NCBI GenBank assembly: GCA_022821445.1
Contig: JAJEDQ010000243.1
Span: 1 to 38,636 of the forward strand
Reading direction: 5' to 3'
Length of the DNA stretch: 38,636 nucleotides
Source: Acidimicrobiia bacterium
GTDB lineage: Bacteria > Actinomycetota > Acidimicrobiia > Acidimicrobiales > Bin134
A program made the translations under genes and the position numbers. The notes under the pieces are model-generated. The model was given only the letters and a program-made list of their open reading frames with translations. It was not told the origin of the DNA and ran no database searches. Below are positions 15,968-23,665 of this stretch, one piece after another; the stretch's first letter is position 1; the number at the start of each line of letters is the position of its first letter.

Positions 15968-17164
15968 GTGACGCCCACCCTGGCAGAGTTCGCAGCCGAG
16001 GCTCGGGCATTCTTGGATGCCAGCGCTGAGCGGGCTGTGAGGGACGAGTTCAGCTGGGGAATCGGCTCCGATGAGATCACTGTGTATGCGGAGAAGAGCC
16101 CGGCTGAGGAGGAAGCGGCGGTTAGGGCAGCCCAGCAGTGGCGGTCCAAGATGTGGGAGGCGGGGTTCGGGTGGATCACCGGACCGCCCGAGTACGGCGG
16201 CCGGGGCCTCGATCCGGAGTACGAGCGGGCCTATCTCGATCTGGAGGCTCGCTATCGGGTGCCGTCGCAGACAGTGTTCGGCAGTTCCCTGGGAGTGGTG
16301 GCCCCCACGATCCTGGCCCACGGCTCCGATTGGCTGAAACAGCGCTACCTGGCCCGGCTGTTCCGAGGGGAGACCTTGGCCTGCCAGCTTCTGAGCGAGC
16401 CGGGGGCCGGGTCTGATTTAGCCTCCCTCAGCACTCGGGCCACTGCCGATGGCGGCGAATGGGTGATCAATGGGCAAAAAGTGTGGAGTTCCCGGGCCCA
16501 TTTCTCCGACATCGGCCTGCTGCTGGCTCGCACCGACGCCGACGCCCCCAAGCACAAGGGCATCACTGCCTTCATCTATCCGATGGACACCCCGGGGACC
16601 GACGTGCGCCCTTTGCGGCAGATGACCGGCGGATCGGAGTTCAACGAGGTCTTCTTCGACGACGCCCGCATCGACGACCGCCTCCGGGTGGGCGACGTCA
16701 ACGCCGGATGGTCGGTGTTTCGCACCTCCCTGGAATCGGAGCGGGCCTCGATCGGCTCAAGGGGGGCGGGCTACGGCGGCAGCGGGCTGGTGGGGCTGGC
16801 AGCGCCCGAGAAGGTCGTCCAGTTGGCCCAACACTTCGGACTGGCCGACGATCCGGTGGTGCGCCAGGATCTGGCCCGCCTCTACATCGGGTATCGGCTG
16901 GTGGAATGGAACACCAACCGGCAGCCCCCACTGGCTCCGGCCGCCACCAAGTACGCCACCGCCCGACACGTGAACTGGGCCGCGTCGATGATCGCCCGCC
17001 TGTTGGGCCCCCGCATCTGCGCCGACACCGGAGAATGGGGCACCTACGCCTGGAAGCAATTGCTACTCGGTGCCTGCGCCATGCGCATCGGCGGCGGCAC
17101 TGATGAGGTAATGAAGAATGCTGTAGGAGAAAGGGTTTTGGGATTGCCGAGAGAGCCGCGCTGA
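15968..17164 (+). CDS. Acyl-CoA dehydrogenase
   Basis: A 398-aa flavoprotein of the acyl-CoA dehydrogenase family. It has the N-terminal helical domain, then CQLLSEPGAGSDLASLSTRA and WVINGQKVWSS (FAD- and substrate-binding loops), the beta-domain segment TDVRPLRQMTGGSEFNEVFFDDARI, and the C-terminal RIGGGTDEVMKNAVGERVLGLP. These enzymes oxidise acyl-CoA to enoyl-CoA and pass electrons to ETF. The start is GTG 15968 (MTPTLAEFAAEARAFL). It is convergent with an acyl-CoA ligase, so the two probably serve a related fatty-acid or alicyclic-acid degradation route, though chain length is not inferable. Confidence 0.88.
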   Translation: MTPTLAEFAAEARAFLDASAERAVRDEFSWGIGSDEITVYAEKSPAEEEAAVRAAQQWRSKMWEAGFGWITGPPEYGGRGLDPEYERAYLDLEARYRVPSQTVFGSSLGVVAPTILAHGSDWLKQRYLARLFRGETLACQLLSEPGAGSDLASLSTRATADGGEWVINGQKVWSSRAHFSDIGLLLARTDADAPKHKGITAFIYPMDTPGTDVRPLRQMTGGSEFNEVFFDDARIDDRLRVGDVNAGWSVFRTSLESERASIGSRGAGYGGSGLVGLAAPEKVVQLAQHFGLADDPVVRQDLARLYIGYRLVEWNTNRQPPLAPAATKYATARHVNWAASMIARLLGPRICADTGEWGTYAWKQLLLGACAMRIGGGTDEVMKNAVGERVLGLPREPR

Positions 17165-17182
17165 CTGGGTTTACCATCCACC

Positions 17183-17275
17183 GGCGGGTTGGCGGGTCCT
17201 GTCCCGGCCCAGCCCGCCGTCCTCGCAGAGCTCCGGGCGGCGGGCGCCCTGAGCCGGGCCACCCCCCAACCCGCC
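17183..17275. terminator. Possible bidirectional terminator between convergent genes
   Basis: A 10-bp perfect inverted repeat (GGCGGGTTGG at 17183-17192 and CCAACCCGCC at 17266-17275) encloses a GC-rich stretch between the convergent acyl-CoA dehydrogenase and acyl-CoA ligase genes. The loop is long (73 nt) and there is no T-tract, so this is weak; it may simply be GC-rich background. Confidence 0.2.
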
Positions 17276-18786
17276 TATGGTTGTCCAGCTTCCTCGACTT
17301 CGGAGAGTTCGAGGGTTTTGCGGTCGACTTTGGACATGGGGGTCAGGGGGAAGGCGTTGGTTAGGCGGAGGTGCTCGGGGAGCTTGTAGTCGGCGATGTG
17401 TTCTTTACCGAAGGCTCGTAGCTCTTCGAGCGTGGGTGGGTCGTTGGGATCGGTTGGGATGACCACGGCTACCCCGACGGCACCCATCACCTCGTCGGGG
17501 CGGGGCACCACGCACACGCCGGCCACCTTGGGGTGCCAGGCCAGCACCTTCTCGGCGTCCACCGGGAATACCACATAGCCGCCCCGGTGGAAGCCCTCCC
17601 CCCTACGGCCCACCAAGCGCAGACAGCCGGTGTCGTCGGTCCAGCCCTGGTCACCGGTGTAGAGCCAGCCGCCCCTTAGCGCCTCCGCGGTGGCCTCCGG
17701 GTTTCGCCAGTACCCGGCCATCACGGTGCGGGATTGGAAGCAGACCTCGCCAACTGTTCCGGCCGGCACGGCCTGATCGCTGTCGGGATCGCGCACCTCG
17801 ACCTTGATGCCGGGCCGGGGTCGCCCCACGGTGTAGAGCATCTCCTCCATGGGGGCGTCGATCCAGGTGAAGGTTCCTATTCCGCCGACCTCGGTGCAGG
17901 CATACCGCTGAGTCCAGTCGGCCTCGAACCGTTGCCGAGCCTCCTCGATCACATTGGGGGGCGAGGGTGCCCCGCCGGTCACCACGAGCTTGACCGATGA
18001 GAAGTCGTATTGGTCGAAGTCGGGATGGCGAAGCATGAGGGCGATCTGGGGGGCCACCCCGCCCACTGCGGGCATCCGGTAGCGGGACACGGCGTCGAGC
18101 ACCGCGGTGGCACTCCACTTGTCGATCACATGCAGTGTGGTGCCCACCGCGAACTGAGCAGGGATCTTGCCCATCACCCCGATGTGGGCCATCTGGGTGT
18201 TGGAGGTGATGGGTCCGCCCTCCCCCCAGCCGTTGCCGGTGTCCACGATGGCGATGTCGGCCAAGATCCGATCGGTGAACGTGGCCCCCTTGGGCACGCC
18301 GGTGGTCCCCGAGGTGAACACCACCGCCACCGGCCGATCGCCGTCAGGCGGCAGTAGCGGCGGGGCCTCGTCTCGTACCCGAAGATCAGCACACACCGAC
18401 CTGGGCCCGTCGGCCAGCGCAACTTCGATCACATCGATGCCTAGGCTCATGCCATCGGCCATGGCGGCAGTGGCGACGGCCCTGTCGGCTTGGGCCACCT
18501 CGTTCACCAGCACGGCCCGTTCGGGGGCAGGCAAGCGGCTGCTCACCCCGGCGGTGATGGCCCCCAGTTTGGCCAGCGCTCCGTACAGCACGATGTAGTC
18601 CACCGACGACGGCACCAACAGGGCCACAACCTGGCCATGTGCAATGCCCCGGCGGGTCAGACCAACGGCCACCTCGTCGGTTAGGCGGTCGAACTGGGCA
18701 AAACTGACCGACCAACTCTCTTCCGCCACCAGGGCCGGACGGTCGGAAAACCGCTTTCCCGACGCCCTGATGGTTTCGGCCCACAT
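17275..18786 (-). CDS. AMP-dependent acyl-CoA ligase
   Basis: A 503-aa ANL enzyme. The P-loop is VVFTSGTTGVPKGATF, the A5 motif region RYACTEVGGIGTF, the A7/A8 region WLYTGDQGWTDDTGCLRLVGRRGE followed by FHRGGYVVFPVDAEK, and the C-terminal lysine is in PLTPMSKVDRKTL. It activates a carboxylic acid as acyl-CoA; neighbours (acyl-CoA dehydrogenase, broken enoyl-CoA hydratase) suggest fatty-acid-like degradation rather than OSB-CoA synthesis, although MenE cannot be excluded. The start ATG 18786 fits the family N-terminus (MWAETIRASGKRF). It is divergent from the enoyl-CoA hydratase remnant. Confidence 0.85.
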   Translation of the reverse strand: MWAETIRASGKRFSDRPALVAEESWSVSFAQFDRLTDEVAVGLTRRGIAHGQVVALLVPSSVDYIVLYGALAKLGAITAGVSSRLPAPERAVLVNEVAQADRAVATAAMADGMSLGIDVIEVALADGPRSVCADLRVRDEAPPLLPPDGDRPVAVVFTSGTTGVPKGATFTDRILADIAIVDTGNGWGEGGPITSNTQMAHIGVMGKIPAQFAVGTTLHVIDKWSATAVLDAVSRYRMPAVGGVAPQIALMLRHPDFDQYDFSSVKLVVTGGAPSPPNVIEEARQRFEADWTQRYACTEVGGIGTFTWIDAPMEEMLYTVGRPRPGIKVEVRDPDSDQAVPAGTVGEVCFQSRTVMAGYWRNPEATAEALRGGWLYTGDQGWTDDTGCLRLVGRRGEGFHRGGYVVFPVDAEKVLAWHPKVAGVCVVPRPDEVMGAVGVAVVIPTDPNDPPTLEELRAFGKEHIADYKLPEHLRLTNAFPLTPMSKVDRKTLELSEVEEAGQP

Positions 18787-18873
18787 CTCCCGAGTGTGCC
18801 ACTTCGGGACAACTGAGTACCTGCGTTGTGGGGGGAATACGGTTGGCGGGTCCGAACAGCAAGGAGCGTGGCC

Positions 18874-19420
18874 ATGGGCGAATTCGTGCGGATTGAAACC
18901 GGCGAGGCGGAAGGAGTTGCCTCAAATCACCATCTGCGCCATCAACGGCTACGCCCTCGGCGGGGGATGCGAACTGGCCATGGCCGCCGAGTTCCGACTG
19001 GTGGGTGAGGGCGCAGTATTGGGCCAACCAGAGATCCTGCTGGGCCTCATCCCCGGCGGAGGAGGCACCCAGCGCCTGAGTCGCCTGGTGGGCATCACCA
19101 AGGCTAAGGAGCTGATTTACAGCGGGCGAAACGTGCGGGCCGACGAAGCGGTGGCCATCGGTTTGGCCTCAGCCGTCCACCCCGACGAAGAGGTGTACGA
19201 CGAGGCCGTGAAGCTGGCTGCCCGATACGCCTCAGGCCCCGCCGCCGCGATCACACTGGCCAAGAAAGCAATCCTCTACGGCTACTTCCTACCCCTCGAT
19301 GAAGCCCTGGAAATCGAGGTCGAAGCCTTCGCCTCCTGCTTCGACACCGAAGACGCCCACACCGGCGTGGCCAGCTTCCTAGAAAGCGGTCCCGGCAAGG
19401 CGGTGTTCAGCGGGTCGTAG
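18874..19420 (+). pseudogene. Enoyl-CoA hydratase/isomerase (crotonase) with internal deletion and frameshift
   Basis: An intact start is present: AAGGAG, then ATG 18874 reading MGEFVRIETGEAEGVA, which is a normal crotonase N-terminus. Immediately after this the crotonase similarity jumps to another frame at KELPQITICAINGYALGGGCELAM, a point normally about 100 residues in. Roughly 80 codons are therefore missing, and the deletion shifted the frame. The remaining C-terminal part is clean: both catalytic-glutamate regions (GGGCELAMAAEF and LGQPEILLGLIPGGGGTQRL) and the tail are intact up to the stop at 19420. The track ORF (18644-19420) is only this open C-terminal frame. No start codon suits an N-terminally shortened protein. 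Confidence 0.8.
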
Positions 19421-19430
19421 GTGCTCGTCG

Positions 19431-20456
19431 TCACACAACCGGGGTGGCCTCCGACACGGCCAAGGCCTTCTCCTCGGGGGGAGTGGGGCCGAAGCGGCGC
19501 CAGAGCCAGCCGGCGACGGCGCCGGTCACGATCATCAGCACGCCGATGAGGGCCATGCCCATCAGCCGGCCGCCCAAGTCGTCCAGCAGGGCCTCGTGGA
19601 TCGACTGGGCCGCACGCACGGTGTCGGTGTTGTCGATAAGCACGGCCAGTAATGCCCGAGAGCCGTAGATCCCCACGCCCAAGATGCCGGCCATGGCCAC
19701 GATGCCGGTGCCGATGCTCCACACCACCCGAGTGCGAGACGGCGCTATCAACAGCGCCCCGATGCCGCACAGCAGGATCAGGGTGATGGTGGAGGACCGC
19801 CGGTCTTGGAGTTGGCCGAGGAATTCCCAGAACCGATCGCCCGGCTGGGCCCGTTGAAGAACGGTCACCACCCCGGCATCGTGAGGGGGTGTCACGGTGC
19901 CCAGAAAGGCCAGCTCTTCAATGGCCACGATCTCGTCCAGCGCTTGATTGAAGATCGGTCCCAAATCGACTTCGACGCTGCGAATGGGTGGGTTGGCCAC
20001 CAGGGTGCCGCCCTCCACGGCCAGCACGTCGCCATGAGCCTGGCGCACTGCTCTTTCCAGCAGGCCGCTGTTGGCCTCATCAGAGAGCAGTTCCGCCACC
20101 ACCACCGGGACCTCCTGCTGGATCACCTGCTGGGCGCCCGCCGAGCCCGCGGGCGTGACCGGCAGATCAGCCATTTCCACCGTGGTGGCGATGAATGACG
20201 CCGCCACCACTTTGTGGACGTCTTCGTCGTCGAAGATCCCGGCCAGCTCCTCGGTGAAGCGGTCTTCGTCGAACACCACCAGATCGGCGTAAGTGGTGAG
20301 TGCGGAGAACCCCGACCCGAACACCACGATCAACAGCAACAGGACGGCCACCGCCTCGCGCACCGTTCGGGAGGTGACGCTGCGCCAAGAGCGCACCAAT
20401 TGCTGGAAATAGTCCTCCACTGTGTTCAGTCTGCCCGTCTCCAGTTGGTTCTTCAC
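19431..20456 (-). CDS. Membrane protein of unknown function (1 + 3 TM)
   Basis: A 341-aa protein with an N-terminal transmembrane segment (AVAVLLLLIVVFGSGFSALTT), a predicted extracytoplasmic region of about 190 residues rich in acidic residues, and three C-terminal hydrophobic segments (ITLILLCGIGALLIAP, SIGTGIVAMAGILGVGIYG and GMALIGVLMIVTGAVAGWLW). The cytoplasmic tail is charged. No family is recognised with confidence. It is convergent with the enoyl-CoA hydratase remnant and lies downstream of the first ABM gene. Confidence 0.65.
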   Translation of the reverse strand: MKNQLETGRLNTVEDYFQQLVRSWRSVTSRTVREAVAVLLLLIVVFGSGFSALTTYADLVVFDEDRFTEELAGIFDDEDVHKVVAASFIATTVEMADLPVTPAGSAGAQQVIQQEVPVVVAELLSDEANSGLLERAVRQAHGDVLAVEGGTLVANPPIRSVEVDLGPIFNQALDEIVAIEELAFLGTVTPPHDAGVVTVLQRAQPGDRFWEFLGQLQDRRSSTITLILLCGIGALLIAPSRTRVVWSIGTGIVAMAGILGVGIYGSRALLAVLIDNTDTVRAAQSIHEALLDDLGGRLMGMALIGVLMIVTGAVAGWLWRRFGPTPPEEKALAVSEATPVV

Positions 20457-20486
20457 GCCACTCTCGACGAAGGGTGGCGGAACGGG

Positions 20487-20786
20487 CTAGCCGAACAGCG
20501 GACTCACCGAGGAGACCTGGTACTTCTTCCCGTCCATCCCGGTGATGCCCAATTCGCTGATCGCCCCTCCGAATGCCGCGATATGCGGGGCAGTGAAGTG
20601 GGCGCCCAACGCCTCTTCACTTTCCCAGATCTCGAAGAAGCGGATTTTGCCCGGCGCTTCCACCGAAAAGACGTACTCAAGGTTGCCGTCCTCGGCCCGG
20701 GAAGCGGCGGCCATCTCATTGGCGGCCTCCATAAACGCATCGGTGTTCTCAGGGGGAAGTGAGCCGGTGCCGGCTATGACAATCAT
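20487..20786 (-). CDS. Antibiotic-biosynthesis-monooxygenase-fold protein (YgiN-like), paralog 1
   Basis: A 99-aa ABM-domain protein (MIVIAGTGSLPPENTDAFME, then LEYVFSVEAPGKIRFFEIWESEEALGAHF and a C-terminal YQVSSVSPLFG). The F-x-E-x-W core strand is diagnostic of this dimeric fold, which includes quinol monooxygenases and many proteins of unknown role. It is clearly paralogous to 22744-23043: same length, same ends (MDGKKY and PLFG) and a shared translation start context, GAGGAGATCCC before ATG. A quinone-related role would fit a menaquinone-using cell, but that is inference. Confidence 0.8.
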   Translation of the reverse strand: MIVIAGTGSLPPENTDAFMEAANEMAAASRAEDGNLEYVFSVEAPGKIRFFEIWESEEALGAHFTAPHIAAFGGAISELGITGMDGKKYQVSSVSPLFG

Positions 20787-20876
20787 GGGATCTCCTCAAA
20801 GTGGTGATGAGCGCCCACAGCGTAGCCACCGGAGATCTGGATCCTGGGATCGGGACGCTGGGCTGAGCATTTGGAG

Positions 20877-20937
20877 CCCGCTTATACGTTGTGGCCCCTG
20901 AGCTCTAGGAACGAGCTGCGGTGTAGGCGCCTGCGGG
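20877..20937. repeat. 61-bp direct repeat, copy 1 (left of DUF4143 ATPase)
   Basis: This copy matches 22382-22442 at 58 of 61 positions in the same orientation. On the minus strand it reads PAGAYTAARS followed by TAG, the same frame and near-identical C-terminus as the small secreted protein gene in copy 2 (PAGTYTAARS, TAG). It is therefore a detached 3' gene end. Upstream of it on the minus strand the residues NNTGTPPAG loosely resemble the corresponding NPNTDPPAG of copy 2. Confidence 0.92.
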
Positions 20938-20982
20938 GGGTGTCCCTGTGTTGTTGTCAAGCTGCGGGGGCTGGAGGGTCTG

Positions 20983-22254
20983 TCAGCCCCAGAGGCCGGC
21001 GATGGGGACGGCTTCGATGCCGTCTGCCAGCTTGCGGCGGTGACGGCCGGTGTGGAACACGACTCCTCCGGCGAATTGCTCTGGTGGCAGGTGGTCGCGA
21101 AGCCAAGCGATGTGGCGGGCGTCTCGCAGTGCTGGGGCGCTGTCGGATTTCACCTCGAAAGCGGCCACTTTGTCGCCGAACTCGGCTATCAGGTCGATTT
21201 CGTGCTCTCCGCGCTGGGAACGCAAGTGGTAGAGCTGCACTGGGCGGCTTGAGGCTTCTGCCTCCACGCGTAGCTGGGCCGCCACATAGGTGTCGAGCAG
21301 GCGGCCCCGGGCTTCGGTGTCGCGCTTAGCGGTGTCGAAGTCCACGCCCGACAACCAGGCTGCGAGCCCCGAATCGGTGAGATAGCGCTTAGGGGTTGAC
21401 GTGAGCCGCCTCAGCCGGTTGGAGCGCCACGCCGGAGCGTCGGCGGCGAGTCGCAATACTTGGAGGATCTCGTGGTAGCCCGCTGCGGTTTTCCGGTCGA
21501 GTTGAGCCGACTCTGCCAGCGCGGTGTCAGCCACAATGCCCGCGGAGTGCAGCGCATATGCCTGCATGTACCGCCGCATGCTCTGCGGGTTGCGGCGGCG
21601 GCCAGTGGCGCCGTCGAACTCGCCGAGGTCGCGGGTTGTCGCGACTTGGACGTAGCTGCGCATCCATCGGGACCGCCGGCCCGCATCGGGGGCGCCTATT
21701 GCGCCGGGGAACCCTCCGGCCAGCGCGATTTGCAGATACTCCAGAATGTCGGGGGGGTTCTCGGGCACCGTGAACCGCTGTGGCGTGCCCCAGCGGTCGA
21801 ACAGCGACGGCGCTCCGGCATCGCCGAAGCGCTCGCGCCCGACAAGCGGCCAAAGCTGGATGTCCAGGAACCGGCCCGTGCCGGGCCAGGATCCGGCGAC
21901 CAGGTCGTTTCGGGCTGAGCCGGTGATGATGAACCGGCCCGGATGCCCATCGGCGTCCACCGCCCTTTTGACCGCGCCCAGAACCTCGGGGGTGTGCTGC
22001 CACTCATCGAGCAGGAGCGGGAAAGGCCCTACAGAGATGGCCGCGTCCGGGTCGTCCAAGACGAGGCCGCGCTCTTCGGGGCGGTCGAGCCGCAGCGCCG
22101 ACGCGGCCTGCCGCAGTGAGGTAGTCGTCTTGCCCACCGCCCGCGGACCCGTGACGAGCACAGCAGGCCACCCTCCCAAATCCTCAGCAAGAGTGCTGTC
22201 TGCGATGCGGGCAATGTAGCCGTCGATGTCGGTAAGCCTATCGGGACCAGGCAA
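20983..22254 (-). CDS. AAA_14/DUF4143 ATPase
   Basis: A 423-aa protein with Walker A GPRAVGKTT (36-44), Walker B FPLLLDEWQ, and a sensor-like IITGSARND. The long central helical region includes RRYMQAYALHSAG and KRYLTDSGLAAWLSG. The C-terminal DUF4143 segment has LYHLRSQRGEHEIDLIAEF followed by VAAFEVKSD, resembling a PD-(D/E)xK nuclease core. The family is widespread, often solitary and mobile-associated, with no agreed function. The only upstream start in frame after a stop is TTG 22254. The gene sits between 61-bp direct repeats and two ABM paralogs, as an insert would. The 127-bp upstream stretch (22255-22381) is noticeably AT-richer than its surroundings. Confidence 0.85.
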   Translation of the reverse strand: MPGPDRLTDIDGYIARIADSTLAEDLGGWPAVLVTGPRAVGKTTTSLRQAASALRLDRPEERGLVLDDPDAAISVGPFPLLLDEWQHTPEVLGAVKRAVDADGHPGRFIITGSARNDLVAGSWPGTGRFLDIQLWPLVGRERFGDAGAPSLFDRWGTPQRFTVPENPPDILEYLQIALAGGFPGAIGAPDAGRRSRWMRSYVQVATTRDLGEFDGATGRRRNPQSMRRYMQAYALHSAGIVADTALAESAQLDRKTAAGYHEILQVLRLAADAPAWRSNRLRRLTSTPKRYLTDSGLAAWLSGVDFDTAKRDTEARGRLLDTYVAAQLRVEAEASSRPVQLYHLRSQRGEHEIDLIAEFGDKVAAFEVKSDSAPALRDARHIAWLRDHLPPEQFAGGVVFHTGRHRRKLADGIEAVPIAGLWG

Positions 22255-22381
22255 GTTGTTCCACTATTTTGTACCACAGTTCCTACCCAAAACCGTGAGC
22301 AGTAACATCCCATTTTCGCCTGCTTATGCTGTCGGCCTGTCAGACGCCCCCTTATCAAGCGGTGGGCCAGAGCAGTCGCAT

Positions 22382-22442
22382 CCCGCTTATGCCTTGTGGC
22401 CCCTGAGCTCTAGGAACGAGCTGCGGTGTAGGTGCCTGCGGG
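22382..22442. repeat. 61-bp direct repeat, copy 2 (right of DUF4143 ATPase)
   Basis: This is the partner of 20877-20937 (58/61 identical). It spans the last codons and stop of the small secreted protein gene (22410) and about 28 bp of its downstream sequence. The arrangement resembles an integration at the 3' end of a gene, or insertion between two tandem gene copies. A short AGCTC/GAGCT hairpin around TAGGAAC lies within it. Confidence 0.92.
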
Positions 22443-22676
22443 CGGGTCGGTGTTTGGGTTGGGGCATCCGCCGGGCACGGCGGCTGTGTCGGTGTTGAAC
22501 AGGCAGCGATAGGTATTCAGGAGGTTCTCCTGGTTGGCGATGAGCTGGTCGCGCGCTGCGATGTCTTGGGAGGAGACGCCTCCTGAGCTTTGGGCCGCCG
22601 CTGCTCCTGGGACAGCGGCGACTGCGCTGATAACCAGTGCGACCACAATTACGCGCAGGCTCTACTTCTTGTTCAT
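22410..22676 (-). pseudogene. Small secreted protein gene with in-frame TAG at codon 5
   Basis: From ATG 22676 the reading is MNKK, TAG, SLRVIVVALVISAVAAVPG, AAAAQSSGG..., a textbook signal peptide interrupted only by one amber codon. The mature part would be about 60 residues (SSQDIAARDQLIANQENLL, one Cys pair in YRCLFNT and GGCPNPNT) and ends TYTAARS. The ORF track starts at GTG 22646, which would begin inside the hydrophobic core and lose the basic N-region; translation from there is possible but weak for export. No known family is recognised. The 3' end is part of the 61-bp direct repeat. Confidence 0.55.
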
Positions 22677-22743
22677 GACAGCCCAATGTAACCCACCCCC
22701 CCACCCCCCCGGCCAAGTCAACGCGTAGAGGGCATCCCCCGCG

Positions 22744-23043
22744 CTATCCGAACAGCGGGCCGACTGAGGAGATTTCGTATTTCTTGCCGTCCATCCCGGC
22801 CATGCCCAGCTCGCTGACTGCGGCCTGGAACGCACCGAAAGGGGGGGCGGCGAATTGGGCCGTCATGGCTTCCTCGGTATCCCATATCTCCAAGAACCGA
22901 AAAACGCCAGGCGACTGCATCGAGATGCAGTAGTCGATGTTGCCGTCCAGGGTGCGCGACGCGGCGGAAATGTCGGCAGCGGCGGCCATGAACGCCTCAG
23001 AGTTCTCAGCAGGGACGGAAACGGATCCGGCGACAACGATCAT
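22744..23043 (-). CDS. Antibiotic-biosynthesis-monooxygenase-fold protein (YgiN-like), paralog 2
   Basis: A 99-aa ABM-fold protein (MIVVAGSVSVPAENSEAFMA, then IDYCISMQSPGVFRFLEIWD and the C-terminal YEISSVGPLFG). It is the diverged duplicate of 20487-20786, with the same translation start region (GAGGAGATTCC before ATG). It ends with TAG. It is divergent from the MarR-type regulator gene with about 114 bp between, so MarR control of this gene is plausible. Confidence 0.8.
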   Translation of the reverse strand: MIVVAGSVSVPAENSEAFMAAAADISAASRTLDGNIDYCISMQSPGVFRFLEIWDTEEAMTAQFAAPPFGAFQAAVSELGMAGMDGKKYEISSVGPLFG

Positions 23044-23157
23044 GGAATCTCCTCACGGCGAGACGAGCGGCTACAGAGTAGCCATAGGGGAGGCTGGTGG
23101 GTGGATCGCCCGCCGACCAAGGTGGGCCGAGCGGTCGTCACCTAGAGTGACGGTGGG

Positions 23158-23661
23158 ATGCTGCCTTTCGACCCCATCAGCGAGGCCCGGCGAAACTGGG
23201 AGGCCAACGAATGGCGGGCTATCGACGCCATGTCGGCAGCCACGTCGATCACTCGGGCCAACCAGCTGGTGATCGGGCGGATCAATGAAGCCCTGGTCCC
23301 GTTCGACCTGACCTTCTCCCGATTCGAGGCGCTGGCCCTGCTCCATTTCTCTCGGCGCGGCTCACTTCCGCTGGGGAAGATGGGCAATCGGCTGATGGTC
23401 CACCCCACCAGCGTCACCAACGCCATCGACCGCCTTGAGCGCGACGGGCTGGTTCGACGGGTACCCCACGCCGATGACCGTCGCACCGTGCTGGCCGAGA
23501 TTTCCGACGAGGGACGCCGGGTGGTGGCCAAGGCGGCCGACGCTTTGGCCGACATCGAGTTCGGCCTGGCCGGCCTGTCGGCTCAAACCCTGGGCGCGTT
23601 GGACAATGCCATCCGCACCCTCCGAAAAGACGCCGGAGATTTCGCCGAGCAAGCCGAGTAA
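23158..23661 (+). CDS. MarR-family transcriptional regulator
   Basis: A 167-aa winged-helix repressor. The core is readable: LTFSRFEALALLHFSRRGSL, then LGKMGNRLMVHPTSVTNAIDRLERDGLV as the helix-turn-helix and VRRVPHADDRRTVLAEISDEGRR as the wing, with helical ends for dimerisation. Such proteins bind small phenolic or acidic effectors. It is followed after 4 bp by the TauD-type dioxygenase gene and is divergent from ABM paralog 2, so both are candidate targets. Confidence 0.9.
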   Translation: MLPFDPISEARRNWEANEWRAIDAMSAATSITRANQLVIGRINEALVPFDLTFSRFEALALLHFSRRGSLPLGKMGNRLMVHPTSVTNAIDRLERDGLVRRVPHADDRRTVLAEISDEGRRVVAKAADALADIEFGLAGLSAQTLGALDNAIRTLRKDAGDFAEQAE

Positions 23662-23665
23662 TCCG

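Noticed and set aside
17275-18786. The second acyl-CoA ligase as menE
   Set aside because: Its neighbours are acyl-CoA dehydrogenase and enoyl-CoA hydratase genes, so a degradative acyl-CoA ligase is more likely; kept as a generic call.
18874-19420. The crotonase remnant as menB
   Set aside because: It is far from the men operon, sits beside fatty-acid genes and is disrupted; nothing MenB-specific is visible.
13404-22664. Amber codon reassignment or general readthrough, suggested by two in-frame TAG codons
   Set aside because: TAG is an ordinary terminator here (menC, ABM paralog 2, P450, the 15102 membrane protein), so a reassigned code is very unlikely.
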